Source: Pseudoxanthomonas daejeonensis (lineage in GTDB: Bacteria > Pseudomonadota > Gammaproteobacteria > Xanthomonadales > Xanthomonadaceae). From it: a DNA stretch of 64,000 nt. Under the pieces are notes generated by a model. The model did not search any database. It saw only the letters and a list, made by a program, of their open reading frames with translations, and had not been told where the DNA came from. Positions within the stretch are counted from its first letter, which is position 1; every line of letters starts with the position of its first letter. A program made the translations under genes and the position numbers. The DNA lies in assembly GCF_010093205.1 (NCBI RefSeq), contig NZ_PDWN01000002.1:62001-126000 (forward strand). The letters are read 5' to 3'. Positions 40,792 to 52,700 of this stretch are shown here, piece by piece.

Positions 40792-43700
40792 CACAGCATC
40801 GCTCCCAGGTTGCGTTCTTCTTCCTTCGTGTCGCCTTCGCTGCCATCCCCCGACAGCTGCATGCGCAGGCTGGCGGGCAGGTTGCTCCAGGTCAGTTCCC
40901 AGCCTTCCGGGGCATCGCCGTCGGAGTACAGCTGCGAGGGCAGGTCGCCCAGGCGCTGGTCGGTGAAGCCCGCCGACAGGTGCTGTTCGCCATAGCGGGC
41001 TCCGCTGTTGCGCTGGAACTCGAGCAGCGTGTCCACGTGCGGCGAATGGAAGTTCGGGACCAGCACCTGGTGGGTAAAGCGGCGATGCACGACGTAGGAG
41101 TTGGTGCTCGTGACAAGGCCCGCCTGGGCCAGGCGGAACTGCCTGTCCAGTTCGTACAGCTGGACGTCCGCACCGGCCTGGTACAGAGGCGTGGTGTTGT
41201 CCATCAGCACGTTGGCGTTGGCGGTGTGCAGGCGCAGGTAGTCGACGTGGCTGGCGTCCTCGATCACCACCAGGTCGGCCGTGGTGCGCAGCGTCCCATC
41301 GACCGCGTACAGCCGCGGCACGAGGATCGCGCCGGCGTCGATCACCGCGTCGAAACGCTGCGCCGCCACCGCGCCGCTGCCCTCGACCCACAGGTTCAGG
41401 CTGCCGGTGCCGGTATGCCGTCCGTACAGTTCGATGTCGCGACCGTGCAGGTCGACCGCCTGGCCGATGTTGGCGTCGCCGACGTGGATCCGGTTGCCCG
41501 AATGCACGCTCAGGGTCGGCATGAACGCCTGGTCGATCCAGACCGTGGCTTCGCTGGCCACGCCGCTGCGCCAGCCGGCATTGACCACCGCGCCGGCGCC
41601 GGCCGAAAGCAGCCTGCCGCGCGTGTCGAGCAGGCTGTCCAGGTAGGCCTGGGTGCCGGCCAGCAGCTGGTCGAACGCGATGTCCTCGTCCGCACGCCAG
41701 TCCTGGCGGCCGCCGCTGCGGCTGCTGCCGACGTGGATGAAGCCACGCCCCAGCAGGTCGATGTCGCCACTGGCCAGCAGTGAACCGATGCTCAGGCTGC
41801 GGCCGTCGACATCGATGTTGCCGGCATCGGCCTGGAACCCGGCCACGTCGACATCACCGGCGGCGGTGACACGGATCTCGCCGCTGGTCGGCTGGCCATC
41901 ATGCTGGCCGCTCGAATGGATCAGGCCACCGCTGCTGACGCTGCCGCGGCGTGCGAGCAGGTCGATGTCGCCGCCGGCCTCGATGCCTTCGTCCAGGTGG
42001 ATCGATCCCCCCGCATTGACCAGCACGTTGCGCCCGGCCTTGATCGCGGCCAGGTCCACGTCGCCACCGACGTTGAAGGTCAGGTTACGCCCGGCCTCGG
42101 CGACGCCGCGTACGTTGAGGTCGCCGCCGATGCCGACGGTCAGGTCCTTGCCCGCCTTCAGCGAGTAGGTGCCGCCGAAGCGCACGTCGGGCATGTCCAG
42201 GTTGCCGCCGGCAACGATGCCGACGTCGCCCTGCGCCTCTACCAGCAGGCCCCAGATGTCCTGTTCGGCCTGCAGGAACACATCACCCTGCAGGCTCTGC
42301 ACCCGGCCCAGCCGCATGTTGCGGCCGATCAGGGTGACCAGGCCTTCGGCCTCGGCGTTGCCGCCGTACAGGTCGCCGTCGGTGCGCACGAGGATGTCGG
42401 CACCCGACTTCAGGTGCGCGGTCGACAGTCCGTCGACCGCATCCGGATCGGCCGGGGTGCCGAAGTGGATCTCGGCCAGCGAGCCGGTGGCCGCGGTCAG
42501 GGTCAGGTTGCCGCCGCTGTGGCCGTGCAGGATGCGCAGGGGGCCACCGGTGACGTGCATGTCCAGCGTGGCCGCGGCGTCGGCGGTGCCGACGTCGATG
42601 CTGCCGGCGACCAGGTCGATCAGGCCCTGCGGCGTGGCGAGTGCGCCAGCGGCGAACTGCCGCTGTGCCTGCAGCAACAGGTCGCCACGCAGGCTTTCCA
42701 GCCGTTGCAGGTTGGCGCTGCCGACGTCGAAGAGCACGTCGGCACCGGCCGTCGCCGTGCCTCCGGTCCAGTCGCCTGCACCGGTCACTTCCAGCGTGTT
42801 GCCGATATCCAGCTCGCCGTAGACGAGCGTGCCATCCGCGCCGGTGTGGCGCAGGACCGCATCGTTGCTCACCCGGGCCTGGCCCAGCGACAGGTTGTTG
42901 GCGACCTGCAACAGCAGGTCCCCATCGATGCCAAGCCGGCCGATCCGCGATGCGTTGCCTGCGGTGATCCGGGTCGAGCTCGCATCCAGCGAACCCAGCG
43001 AGAGATCGCCCGCCAGCGTGACATCGACATCGCCGGCCACCGTGGCCTGCTCGATCACCGCGTCGCCACCGTCCAGCTGCCAGTTGCCACCCACGGCCAG
43101 CGTGTCCATGCCGAGGCGGCCGGCCTGCTGCGTCGCATGGCCCTGGATCGTCGCCGCGACGATGTCGGCCTCGTTGGCCTCCAGCGTCCAGTCGCCGCCC
43201 ACCGACAGTTGCTGCTGGGTCAGCGTGCCGACCACCTGGTCCGCATCGCCGACCACGTCGGCCGTACCGATGTCGGCCGTGGCCGCATCCAGCGTCCAGT
43301 TGCCACCCACCGTCAGGTCGCCCAGCGTCAGTGCATCCACGTCCTGGTTGACCGAACCACCGACCTGCGCGCTCGCGACCACTGCGTCGCCACCGTCCAG
43401 CTGCCAGTTGCCACCCACGGCCAGCGTGTCCATGCCCAGGCGACCGGCCTGCTGCGTGGCATGGCCCTGGATCGTCGCAGCGACGACGTCGGCCTCGTCG
43501 GCCACCAGCGTCCAGTCGCCGCCCACCGACAGTTGCTGCTGGGTCAGCGTGCCGACCACCTGGTCCGCATCGCCGACCACGTCGGCCGTACCGATGTCGG
43601 CCGTGGCCGCATCCAGCGTCCAGTTGCCACCCACCGTCAGGTCGCCCAGCGTCAGTGCATCCACGTCCTGGTTGACCGAACCACCGACCTGCGCGCTCGC

Positions 43701-46700
43701 GACCACTGCGTCGCCACCGTCCAGCTGCCAGTTGCCACCCACGGCCAGCGTATCCATGCCGAGGCGGCCGGCCTGCTGCGTCGCATGGCCCTGGATCGTC
43801 GCAGCGACGACGTCGGCCTCGTCGGCCACCAGCGTCCAGTCGCCGCCCACCATCAGCTGCTGCTGGGTCAGCGTACCGACCACCTGGTCCGCATCGCCAA
43901 CCACGTCGGCCGTACCGATGTCGGCCGTGGCCGCATCCAGCGTCCAGTTGCCGCCGACCGTCAGGTCGCCCGCTTCCAGGCTGCCGGTCACGACGATGTC
44001 CGTGTCGCCGGTGCGGCTCTCGGCCGTGCCCAGGACCAGATCCTGGCCCTGCAGGTCGAGCGCACCCTGCGCGAACAGGTCCGCGATCGACACCACGCCG
44101 GTGCCGCTGAGGTAGATGTCGCCGCCCCCGCTGCGGACCTGGTCCAGCGAGACGTTGCCCAGCGTCGTCAGCCACTGGCTGCCGGCACTGGCGATGCTGC
44201 CAGCGCCGATCCCACCCAGCAGGTTCGCGTACACGCTGCCGGGGATGCTCGCCACGTCCAGGCGCTGCGCACCGAGGGTCACGTAACGCGTGACCTGGCC
44301 GATGTCGCCACCGGCAGCGCGCAGGCGCAGCCGGTCGTCGGCCAGCCACTGCGCGCCATCGTGCGAGGCGGACAGGCGGTAGGCCTCGATGTCGATCGAC
44401 GCACCTGCGTCGCCGGCTTCGATGTCGCCCAGCTCGGCGTCGCCGTCGACGCGGGCATAGATGCCGCTGCCAGCGAACAGCGAGGTTCCGGCCTGCATCC
44501 GCCACAGGTTGCCCAGGTCCAGCGACAGGCCGCCGACGTTCCAGTCGCCGTACTGCCACAGGTCGGTGGTCTGGCCGATGTCGAGCAGGCCGCCCACCTC
44601 GACGTTGCCGAAGCGCAGTACGCCCGGCAGGCCCAGCGCGCCCTGCAGGCCGCCGATCCACGCGTTGCCACCGATGTCCAGGTTGATCCGGTCGGCCAGG
44701 CCGCCGGTACCGAGCTGGATCCGCGACAGGGCGTCGCCGGCATTGCCGGTGACCCACAGGTCGATGCTGCCACCCAGCAGGTTCTCGCCCAGCTGGGTCG
44801 TCGCCGACAGGTTGCCCAGCACGCGCAGGCGCAGGGCATCGGTGCCGGTGATGCGCTGGATGCTGAGGTCGCCATGGTTGACCAGGTCCACGACCTTGGC
44901 ACGTGCCGTCAGCTCGCCATCGATGGCGGTGTGCAGGCTGCCGTCGCCGCCGACCGGATCGCCTCCGATGGTGCCACCGGCGGCCTCCAGCACCACGTCA
45001 TGGCCGCGCACGACGACATTGGTGCCATTGGCACTGCTGATGCTGCCGTCGGTCTTGATGTGGACGGTGTGGCCGTTGACGTCGTAGATGTTGAAGTCGC
45101 GATCGCCGCCCAGGTACACGTCGCCGAGCGCCGTGGCGCGGATATCGCCAGTGGCCCGGATGTTCACGTCGTCGCGCTGGACGATGCGGATCAGGGTCGG
45201 GTTGGTGTCGTCGTCGAAGTAGATGTCGTCGTACTCGGCCGAAGCCAGCGCGGCACGCTGCGCCGGGGTCAGCGAGACCGGACCCTGGCTCAGGTCGATC
45301 ACCACGTCCTCGTCGAGCAGGCGGCCGATCTTGTTGGCCTCCAGCGTGACGTTGCGGCCTTCGACATTCATTCCCTCGATCCGGCCGGAGCCGCCACTGC
45401 CGCGGTTGAGCAGGCTGGCGGACACCGAATAGCGCAGTTCGTCCTCGGTCCAGTGCGAAGTGGACTCCAGCGCGGTCAGCTCGGTGGCCGAAAGTTCGTA
45501 CTCGTAGGCGGACGCATAGGTCGCACCGCCGAACTCGGCGTTCCACTTCGCGTACTCGGTCTGCTGCTGTGCCTGCGCCTCGGCGATGCGCGCATCGCTC
45601 CAGCCCAGTGCGCGCATCTGCGCGACCTGGTCGGCACTGAAGTCGGCCTGGGCCGGATTGTAGGAATCCGCGACCCAGCTGCCGTTGTCCAGGCGGGCGT
45701 TGCGCATCTGCCAGTAGCGGGCGTAACGCTGGTTGCCGGCGCGGACCAGCGACTCCTTCTGCAGGAGCAGCGCTTCGTCGGCCTTGGCGCCGGTCAGGCC
45801 CATGCCCTCCCACAACTCGCGCAGCTGGTCGAGCGAACGCTCCTCGTAGGTCACGTTGGCGTTGCCATCCAGCAGGTCGCCGTTGCGCACCTTCACATGC
45901 ACGTCGCCGCCAGCGCGGATCGTGTCGATCCACAGGTCGCCGTTGGTCTCCTCGACGAACACGCCGCCGACCGCCTCGGCGCTGAACAGCGCGCGCTCGT
46001 TGCTGCCGGTGTTGATGTTCAGCAGTTCGCTGGCGCTGCCGATGCTGCCGTGGGTCGAAACCAGGCCGATCGATGCGCCAGTGACGGCCGCACCGTTGCT
46101 GCTGGTGATGTCGCCCTGGGCGAGCACGTTGACGTCACCGCGCGCGGCCTCCAGCCGGGTGAAGTCGAGCCCGCCGTTGACCGCCTGCAGGTTGATGTCG
46201 CCCTGGCTGCTGTAGGCCGACAGGGTGTCGCCGACCTGCACGCGCAGCCCCTGCTCGACGCTGCCGATGCCGTCGCGCGCTTCCAGCTCCAGGCGGTTGG
46301 CGGCCGACACGACCGAATCGTTGCCCTGGGTCAGGGCGCCGTCGGTGACCTTGACCGAGGTCCTGCCGCTCTCATTGAACAGCGAGCCCAGCAGGGTCAC
46401 GTTGCCCTTGGACGTCAGGTCGATCAGGCCGGTCTCGTAGCCGATGAAGTCGATCGCGATCGGCGAGTCGGCCAGCACGGTGAAGCGGTCGATCTCGCGC
46501 AGGCCGGTCTGGAACACCGTGGTGCGGGTGGTGCGATAGACGTGGCACCAGATGAAATGCTTGCGGCAGTAGCCGCCGTTGGTGCGGCTGATGACCTCTT
46601 CGCCATCGGTGACGTACACCTGGTCGAGCTGGCTGATGACCTTGCCCTCTTCGGTCAGCCAAGTCAGGTACGGCTGGATTTCCGCCGCGCCGGGATCGCC

Positions 46701-49700
46701 CTTGATGGCCCGCTGATAGGCATTCGCCAGTGCATCGGCTTCGGCATTCCTGCCGGCCAGGCGCAGGGCCAGCACCTGCAGGTCGATCGTGAACTTGTCG
46801 ACCTTGTAGGCATGGTTGGCGTTACCCATGTACTCGGCGCCGTCGATCGGCTTGCTGTCACCCTTGACGGTGACGTTGCTGAGCTCGGTGCCGTCGCCGG
46901 TGGGGATGAAGCCCCAGAACTCGTCCCAATACTCGACCTTGGTCCGCGTATCGGTACGGTCGCGCCCCTGCAGCCAGACGTAGGTCCGGCCGTCGGTGAC
47001 GTCGTACTGGGCAGTGCGTCCCGCCGAGCTGCCGACCTTGAACGGGTCTGCGACCCGGATCTCGCTGCTCCAGCCCTCGTAGCGCTGCACCTGGCCGTTG
47101 TCGTAGGTGTAGATCGTCGACCAGGCGCGGTCGTCGCCGGCCTTGCGGGCCAGGTCGTTGATCCGCAGCTGGCCCTGCACGCCGTTGCCCAGGTCGATGC
47201 CGGAGATGGTCAGGTCGCGGATGGTGTTGTTGACCACCTTGACCTGGCTGTAGCCGTCGAGCACGCGCAGCTGGCCGTTGCCGGTGCTGAGGATGTGGCC
47301 GGTCAGCTCCATGTAGCCACCACCGATGTCGACCTGGTCCAGGACGATGCTCTCGGACTTGAAGTCGTAGCTGTAGCCGATCCGGCCCAGGCGCGCGTCG
47401 GTGGTCGCCAGCTGCACCACCGACGCACCGCCCGCCTTCCATGCCGCGCGCAGGTTGGCCAGGTTGTTGAAGGCGCTTTCGTCGATGACGACCGACCAGT
47501 CGGCCACGCCGCTCTGGACCAGGCCGTTGATGTTCAGGTACAGCGCGGTGATCACCACGTTGTTGCCGGCCACGGTCGCCGAGTTGGCCGGATTGAGCGT
47601 GCCGCCGGTGTTGTTGTAGGCCGGGTCGCCGCCGATGTGGGTGAACCCGTCCATGTTGTTGAGGACGAAGTCCTTGCCCGCGCTGATGTTCAGGCTCTGG
47701 CCGCGGATGTCCGCGTTGGCGTAGATGCTGCCGTACGAGGCGGTCAGGTCGATGCTGCCGCGACGGTTGCTGATCCTGCCGTTGACGTAGATGTCCGGCG
47801 CCGGCGCCTTCAGGCCGGATCCGTCGACCTGGCCGGTGGCCGGGTTGTAGCTGTTGATGATCGAGATCACCGGCGGCGGCGAATTGTCCGAGGTCTCGAT
47901 CGAACCGAAGTTCGCGAGCAGGCCAGGACGGTTGGCCGCATTGATCTCGGCGTTGTTCCGCATCTTGGCGCCGTTGAACAGCACCTGCCCGCCCTCGCGG
48001 TCGGGGATCTCCAGGCCCTTGATGTCCAGGAACAGCGAGCTGGCATTGGCGATCTCGATCTTGGCATCGCCCGGCGCGCTCAGGCTGCCTTGGCCGACCA
48101 GCGCATCGCCCTTGACGTGGATGTTGCCCGGGCGCGCCAGGATCGGGTCGACCTGCAGCAGCCAGACCTTGAGCTGGGACGGCAGGCTGACGCCACTGCC
48201 CGGGGTGCCGCCCATGTCGGCGTAGAGCTTGTCCAGGGTGCGGGTCAACAGGTTGAGCTCGGCCTGGAAGCCGGACTTCTCGATCGGCGACAGGCCATAG
48301 TCGGACAGGCGGCGCTGGAGTTCCTCGATGCGGTCGCTGATCAGCTGCGAGTAGTTGCCTTCGCGGACCGACCAGGTGACGTCCTCGCTGGCATCGATGA
48401 TCGGCCGCACCGTCAGGGTGCCGGTCGTATTGGCGTCGATGCTGCCCAGGTCGGTGACTTCCACTCCGTCGATGAAGTACTTCAGCCCGCTGACCCGCAG
48501 GTGGCGCTGGCTGTAGACGCCCGCATCCAGGCTGCCGTTGGCGGTGACGACCGCCAGGCCGCCGTTGATCGTGTCGCCGCCGGTGATGTCCAGCGACAGG
48601 CCCAGCGCCTTGCCGATGCCTTCGCGGTACAGGTCCTTGCCCACGCCTTCGCCGGTGAGCACCGAGTAGCCGGTGCCGGCATAGGCGTAGACGTCGCCGA
48701 CCGCGCGGCCGGCACTGGTCGAAGCCAGGTTCACGCTGGAGTCGCGCTGGTACCAGGCCACGGCTTCGGGATCGTTCACCACCGGGAAGGCGGTGTTGTT
48801 CCACAGGTCGGTGCGCGCGACCAGGGTCGCCTTGTTCATCGCCCCGGCTGCATCGAAACCGGCCAGGAACTTCAGGTCGCCGTAGGCGAACAGGTCGACG
48901 TCGCCGACGTCGACGATGTAGTTCGCGTCGACCTTGGCCAGGCTGTCGCCCATCGCCGCGCCGGCCAGGCCCCAGGTCTTGGCATTGGTCGAGGTTTCGA
49001 TGTCGTAACGGCCGCTGGCCGACAGCACCAGGTCGCCGATGCTGTACAGGTCGCTGCCGTTGCCGACCGACACCTTGGCGTCGGCCTGCTTCACGTCGAC
49101 CCTGGACTCGGCGTCGGCGATGGCGATCGCGCCACCGCTGTCGAGCTTGACCCGATCGCGCGCGTAGACGTCGTTGTAAGCCTGCACGACGAGCTTCTGC
49201 GGGTTGCGCCAGTCGCCCGACAGCGCCAGGTCCACGTTGTCGCCGATGGTGCTCTGCGCATCCAGGTACAGCTCCGAGACGCTGCTGGCCGCGGCCGCGT
49301 CGAAGATGCCGCCGGAACCGGACTGGACGTTGTAGCTGGCGCTGGCGTTCTTGATCGCCTTGTTCCGCGCATCCTGGTTGTAGCTCTTGGCGATCACGTC
49401 CGACCCGCCCAGCAGGCGGGCATGGGTATCCAGGTCGATCGTGTTCTTCGCCCACGAGCCGCTCATGCCCAGCACCGCGGCGCTGGTGCTGTCGACGAAG
49501 GCGTTGAAGGTGGACTGGTGCAACGCCGTCAGGGTCAGGTCGCCCAGGCGGGCGGCATCGCTGCCCTGGCCACGTGCGTAGAGCTCGGCGCGGGTGATGC
49601 TGTCGTCGCGGGTGCTGGCGCTGGAGGCCGCGCCGCTGACCAGGCCGCCCTGGCCGGCGGAAGCTTCGGCCAGGTTGTCCACCGCCGCGCTCGCGCTCAC

Positions 49701-52700
49701 GTTCATGCCGGCATAGCTGCCGGTGAACAGGCCATTGACCAGCGCCTCGGTGGTCGCGTTGGCTGTGGCATCCGATACATGCGCGCCGAGCGTGACCAGG
49801 CCGCCGGCGCGGCCGGTGGTCCAGGCGCGCTGGCGGGTGTCGGTGGAGGCCACCAGGTCCCACTTGCCGCCCTTGCCCTCGAACACCACGTCGCTGGCGC
49901 TGGTCAGGCTGCTGCTGCTTTCGTTCTTCGCGGTGGCGACGACGGCATTCACCGCCACGCCCGCGCCGCCGCTGACGCCGTAGGCCTCCACCCCGGCGCT
50001 GTTGCGCCCGGCATTGAGGCCGATGCGGCTGGCCAGGGTGGCATCGCGCGCGGCCAGGTGCGCACCGCTGCGCAGGTCCAGCGTGGCATTGGCGGTGTTG
50101 TCGGCGACGGCGACGGTGCCGCCGGCGGACAGCAGGCCACCGATGGCCACGCCTGCGCTGAAGATGTCCACGTGCGGCCGCGCTTCGGCGGACAGCAGCA
50201 GCGTGCCGCCGGCCAGGACCTCGGCGTTCTCGCCTACCGTGAGTCGGGAATCGCTGTCGTCGCTGGCCACCATGATCGTCGCGTTGACGCCGGCGAGGAT
50301 GCCGCCCGAGCCACCACGACCGACCAGGCTGACCGCCGATTCGGAGATGCTCGCCAGGTCGATGCGGGCGCCTTCGAGCGATACGCCCGGGGCCACGTCC
50401 AGCGACACCTCGCTGTCGTGCTTGGCCACGCCGATCACCAGGCCGGCGCCGGCGGCGCCGCCCACGTTGGCACCCAGGGCCTCGACCCGGATGTCCTGCG
50501 CATCGCGCGCACGCCCGGTCAGCGTGCCCGAGGCATCGATGTTGCCGCCCAGGGTGGTCGAGACGCGGTTGTCCACGACCGCCACGGCCACCGCGGCACC
50601 TGCGCCGACGAAACCACCGGCCGCGCCGCTCTCGGCCTTGACCGTCACCGCCGGGGCAGCGCCCAGGTCGAGCGACTGCGCCGAAACGCTGACGTCGTTC
50701 GCGTCCAGGCTCCCGCCCAGGACTTCGGCCTTGACCTGCGCGTTGGAGAACGTCAGGCCCATGCCGATGCCGACGCCGGCCAGGCCGCCCACGGCCACGT
50801 TGCCGGCCAGGTTGCTCGACTCCAGGCGATCGGTCGCATTGACGCCGGCATCGCCGGAGGTCACCACCGTGCTGCCGTTGATGCGGGCGACGGTCTCGTG
50901 CTTGTAGCTGGCCGGCGCGGACGCCTGCAGGCGGTCGCTGCCGGTCGCCTTGCTGCTGCTGTTGAGCTTGGTCTTCGCCGTTGCGTCGGTGCGCTCGACG
51001 CGCTCGTATTCCTTCGTCGCCGTGTTGTAGACGTAGTCTTCGTAGGTGATGTCGCCAACCCGATCGTCGTCACCGATGCCATCGAGCTTGGACAGCGTGC
51101 CGTTGCCACCCTTGTTCAGCTCGCCCATCGGGTCGAACGACTCTCCCTCCTCGCTGACCTGGGTCGATGCGCCCGAACCCAGCACCAGCAGGCCGATGCT
51201 GCCGCCCAGGGCGACGCCCGTGCCGCCGGAACCGGTGACGGTGTTCATGGTGACGTCGGTGGTGCGGTTCGCGTCAACCCCGACATCGCCGCTGGCGTAC
51301 ACGCTGCTGTTGTCCAGCACCGCGCGGGTGGCGCTGTTGGCCACCAGCACGTTCGCGCTGGCGCCGACGGACAGTGCGCCGGCGGCGGCCGAACCGACCG
51401 TGGTGTTGGCCTTGAGGCGATCACTGGCGTCGATGTCCAGGTGATCGATGCGGTTGCCCGACGAACCGAAGTCGGCCTGGCTCGCGCCGGCCTCGGTCTC
51501 GGTCTCGATGATCGCGATCGTGGCGGTGCCGGCGATCGCCGCGCCGCCGCCGGCGACACCCACGCCGAGCATCTGCAGGCGCGTGGTGTTATCGGCCGAA
51601 ATATCCACGCCACCCGCATCGATGCGGGTGTTGATCGCCGAACCGTCGGTGCCGATCGGCTCGCCGACCCAGGCACGGGTCGTGCTCTGGTTGTAGACCA
51701 TGCCAAAGCCCGCGCCCAGCGCACCGACGCCGGCGGCAAGCGTCGCCACGTTCGGAGCGATGACCTGCAATGCGGACGCGTCGACATCCAGCGAACCCAC
51801 GTCGAGCTGGCTGCCACCGCCGACGAGCGCTTCGGTGGTGCCCTTGAGGATGCTGATCTGCGCCGCCGCCGCGGCACCGACCACGCCGCCACCGGCGGCG
51901 GCGACCACGCTGCTGGCGTACTGGGTGGATTCGGCCTGTACGGTGGTGTCGCCGACGCTGTCCAGCGTCGCTCCGCTCACGCTGGCGCGGGTCGTGCGCT
52001 GGTTGACCAGCACGTCGACGCCGGCGCCCACGCCGGCCCAGCCGGCCGACACGCCCAGGCTGGCCTCGTAGCTGGCGCTGAAGCCATGGCTGGCCGCACC
52101 GACATGCACGTCCTGCGCGCTGCCGGCACCGGCGGCCTGGTTGATCTTCGCCGAGTCGATATACGCCTCGGTCGCACCGCCGAGAACGCTGGTGTTGAAC
52201 AGGCCCGCCACCGAGGCGCCGCCCAGCGGCACCACCGAGATCGCTGCGGCCAGCGACAGCTGGCCGACCTGCTGCAGGCTGCTGGCCTGCACGGCCAGGC
52301 CGGTGAACGTGCGCTGGCCGATGCCCAGGTTGGGCGCCGGATTGAACAGGTCGCCCCCGACCCATTCCTCGTCGTCGCCATGGTCGCCCTCGACCGTGGA
52401 CTTGTCGAACCACTCGCGGTCGTCCAGCGGCGCGTTGAGCAGTTCGCCGCTGTCGATGGTCATCGTGTCGCTGCTGCTCAGCCCCAGCGCGCTGACTTCG
52501 GTCGTCGCGCCCGAGATATAAGCCTCGGTCCGGGTCTCGATCAGGTTGACCGTCACCGACGCGCCCACCGCCACCGAGCCGGCGCCGGCGATGCCCGCGC
52601 CGATGCCCAGGATCGCGTCGTGGTTGCTCGCGCTGATGCCGATGTTGTGCTGCGCGACCACCTTGGCCCCGTCGCTGACGTGGGCCTTGCTGCTGGTGGT

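Noticed and set aside
43061-43972. Regular spacing that could suggest a CRISPR array
   Set aside because: The period is 324 bases, repeats are contiguous without unique spacers, and they are coding in frame within tpsA.
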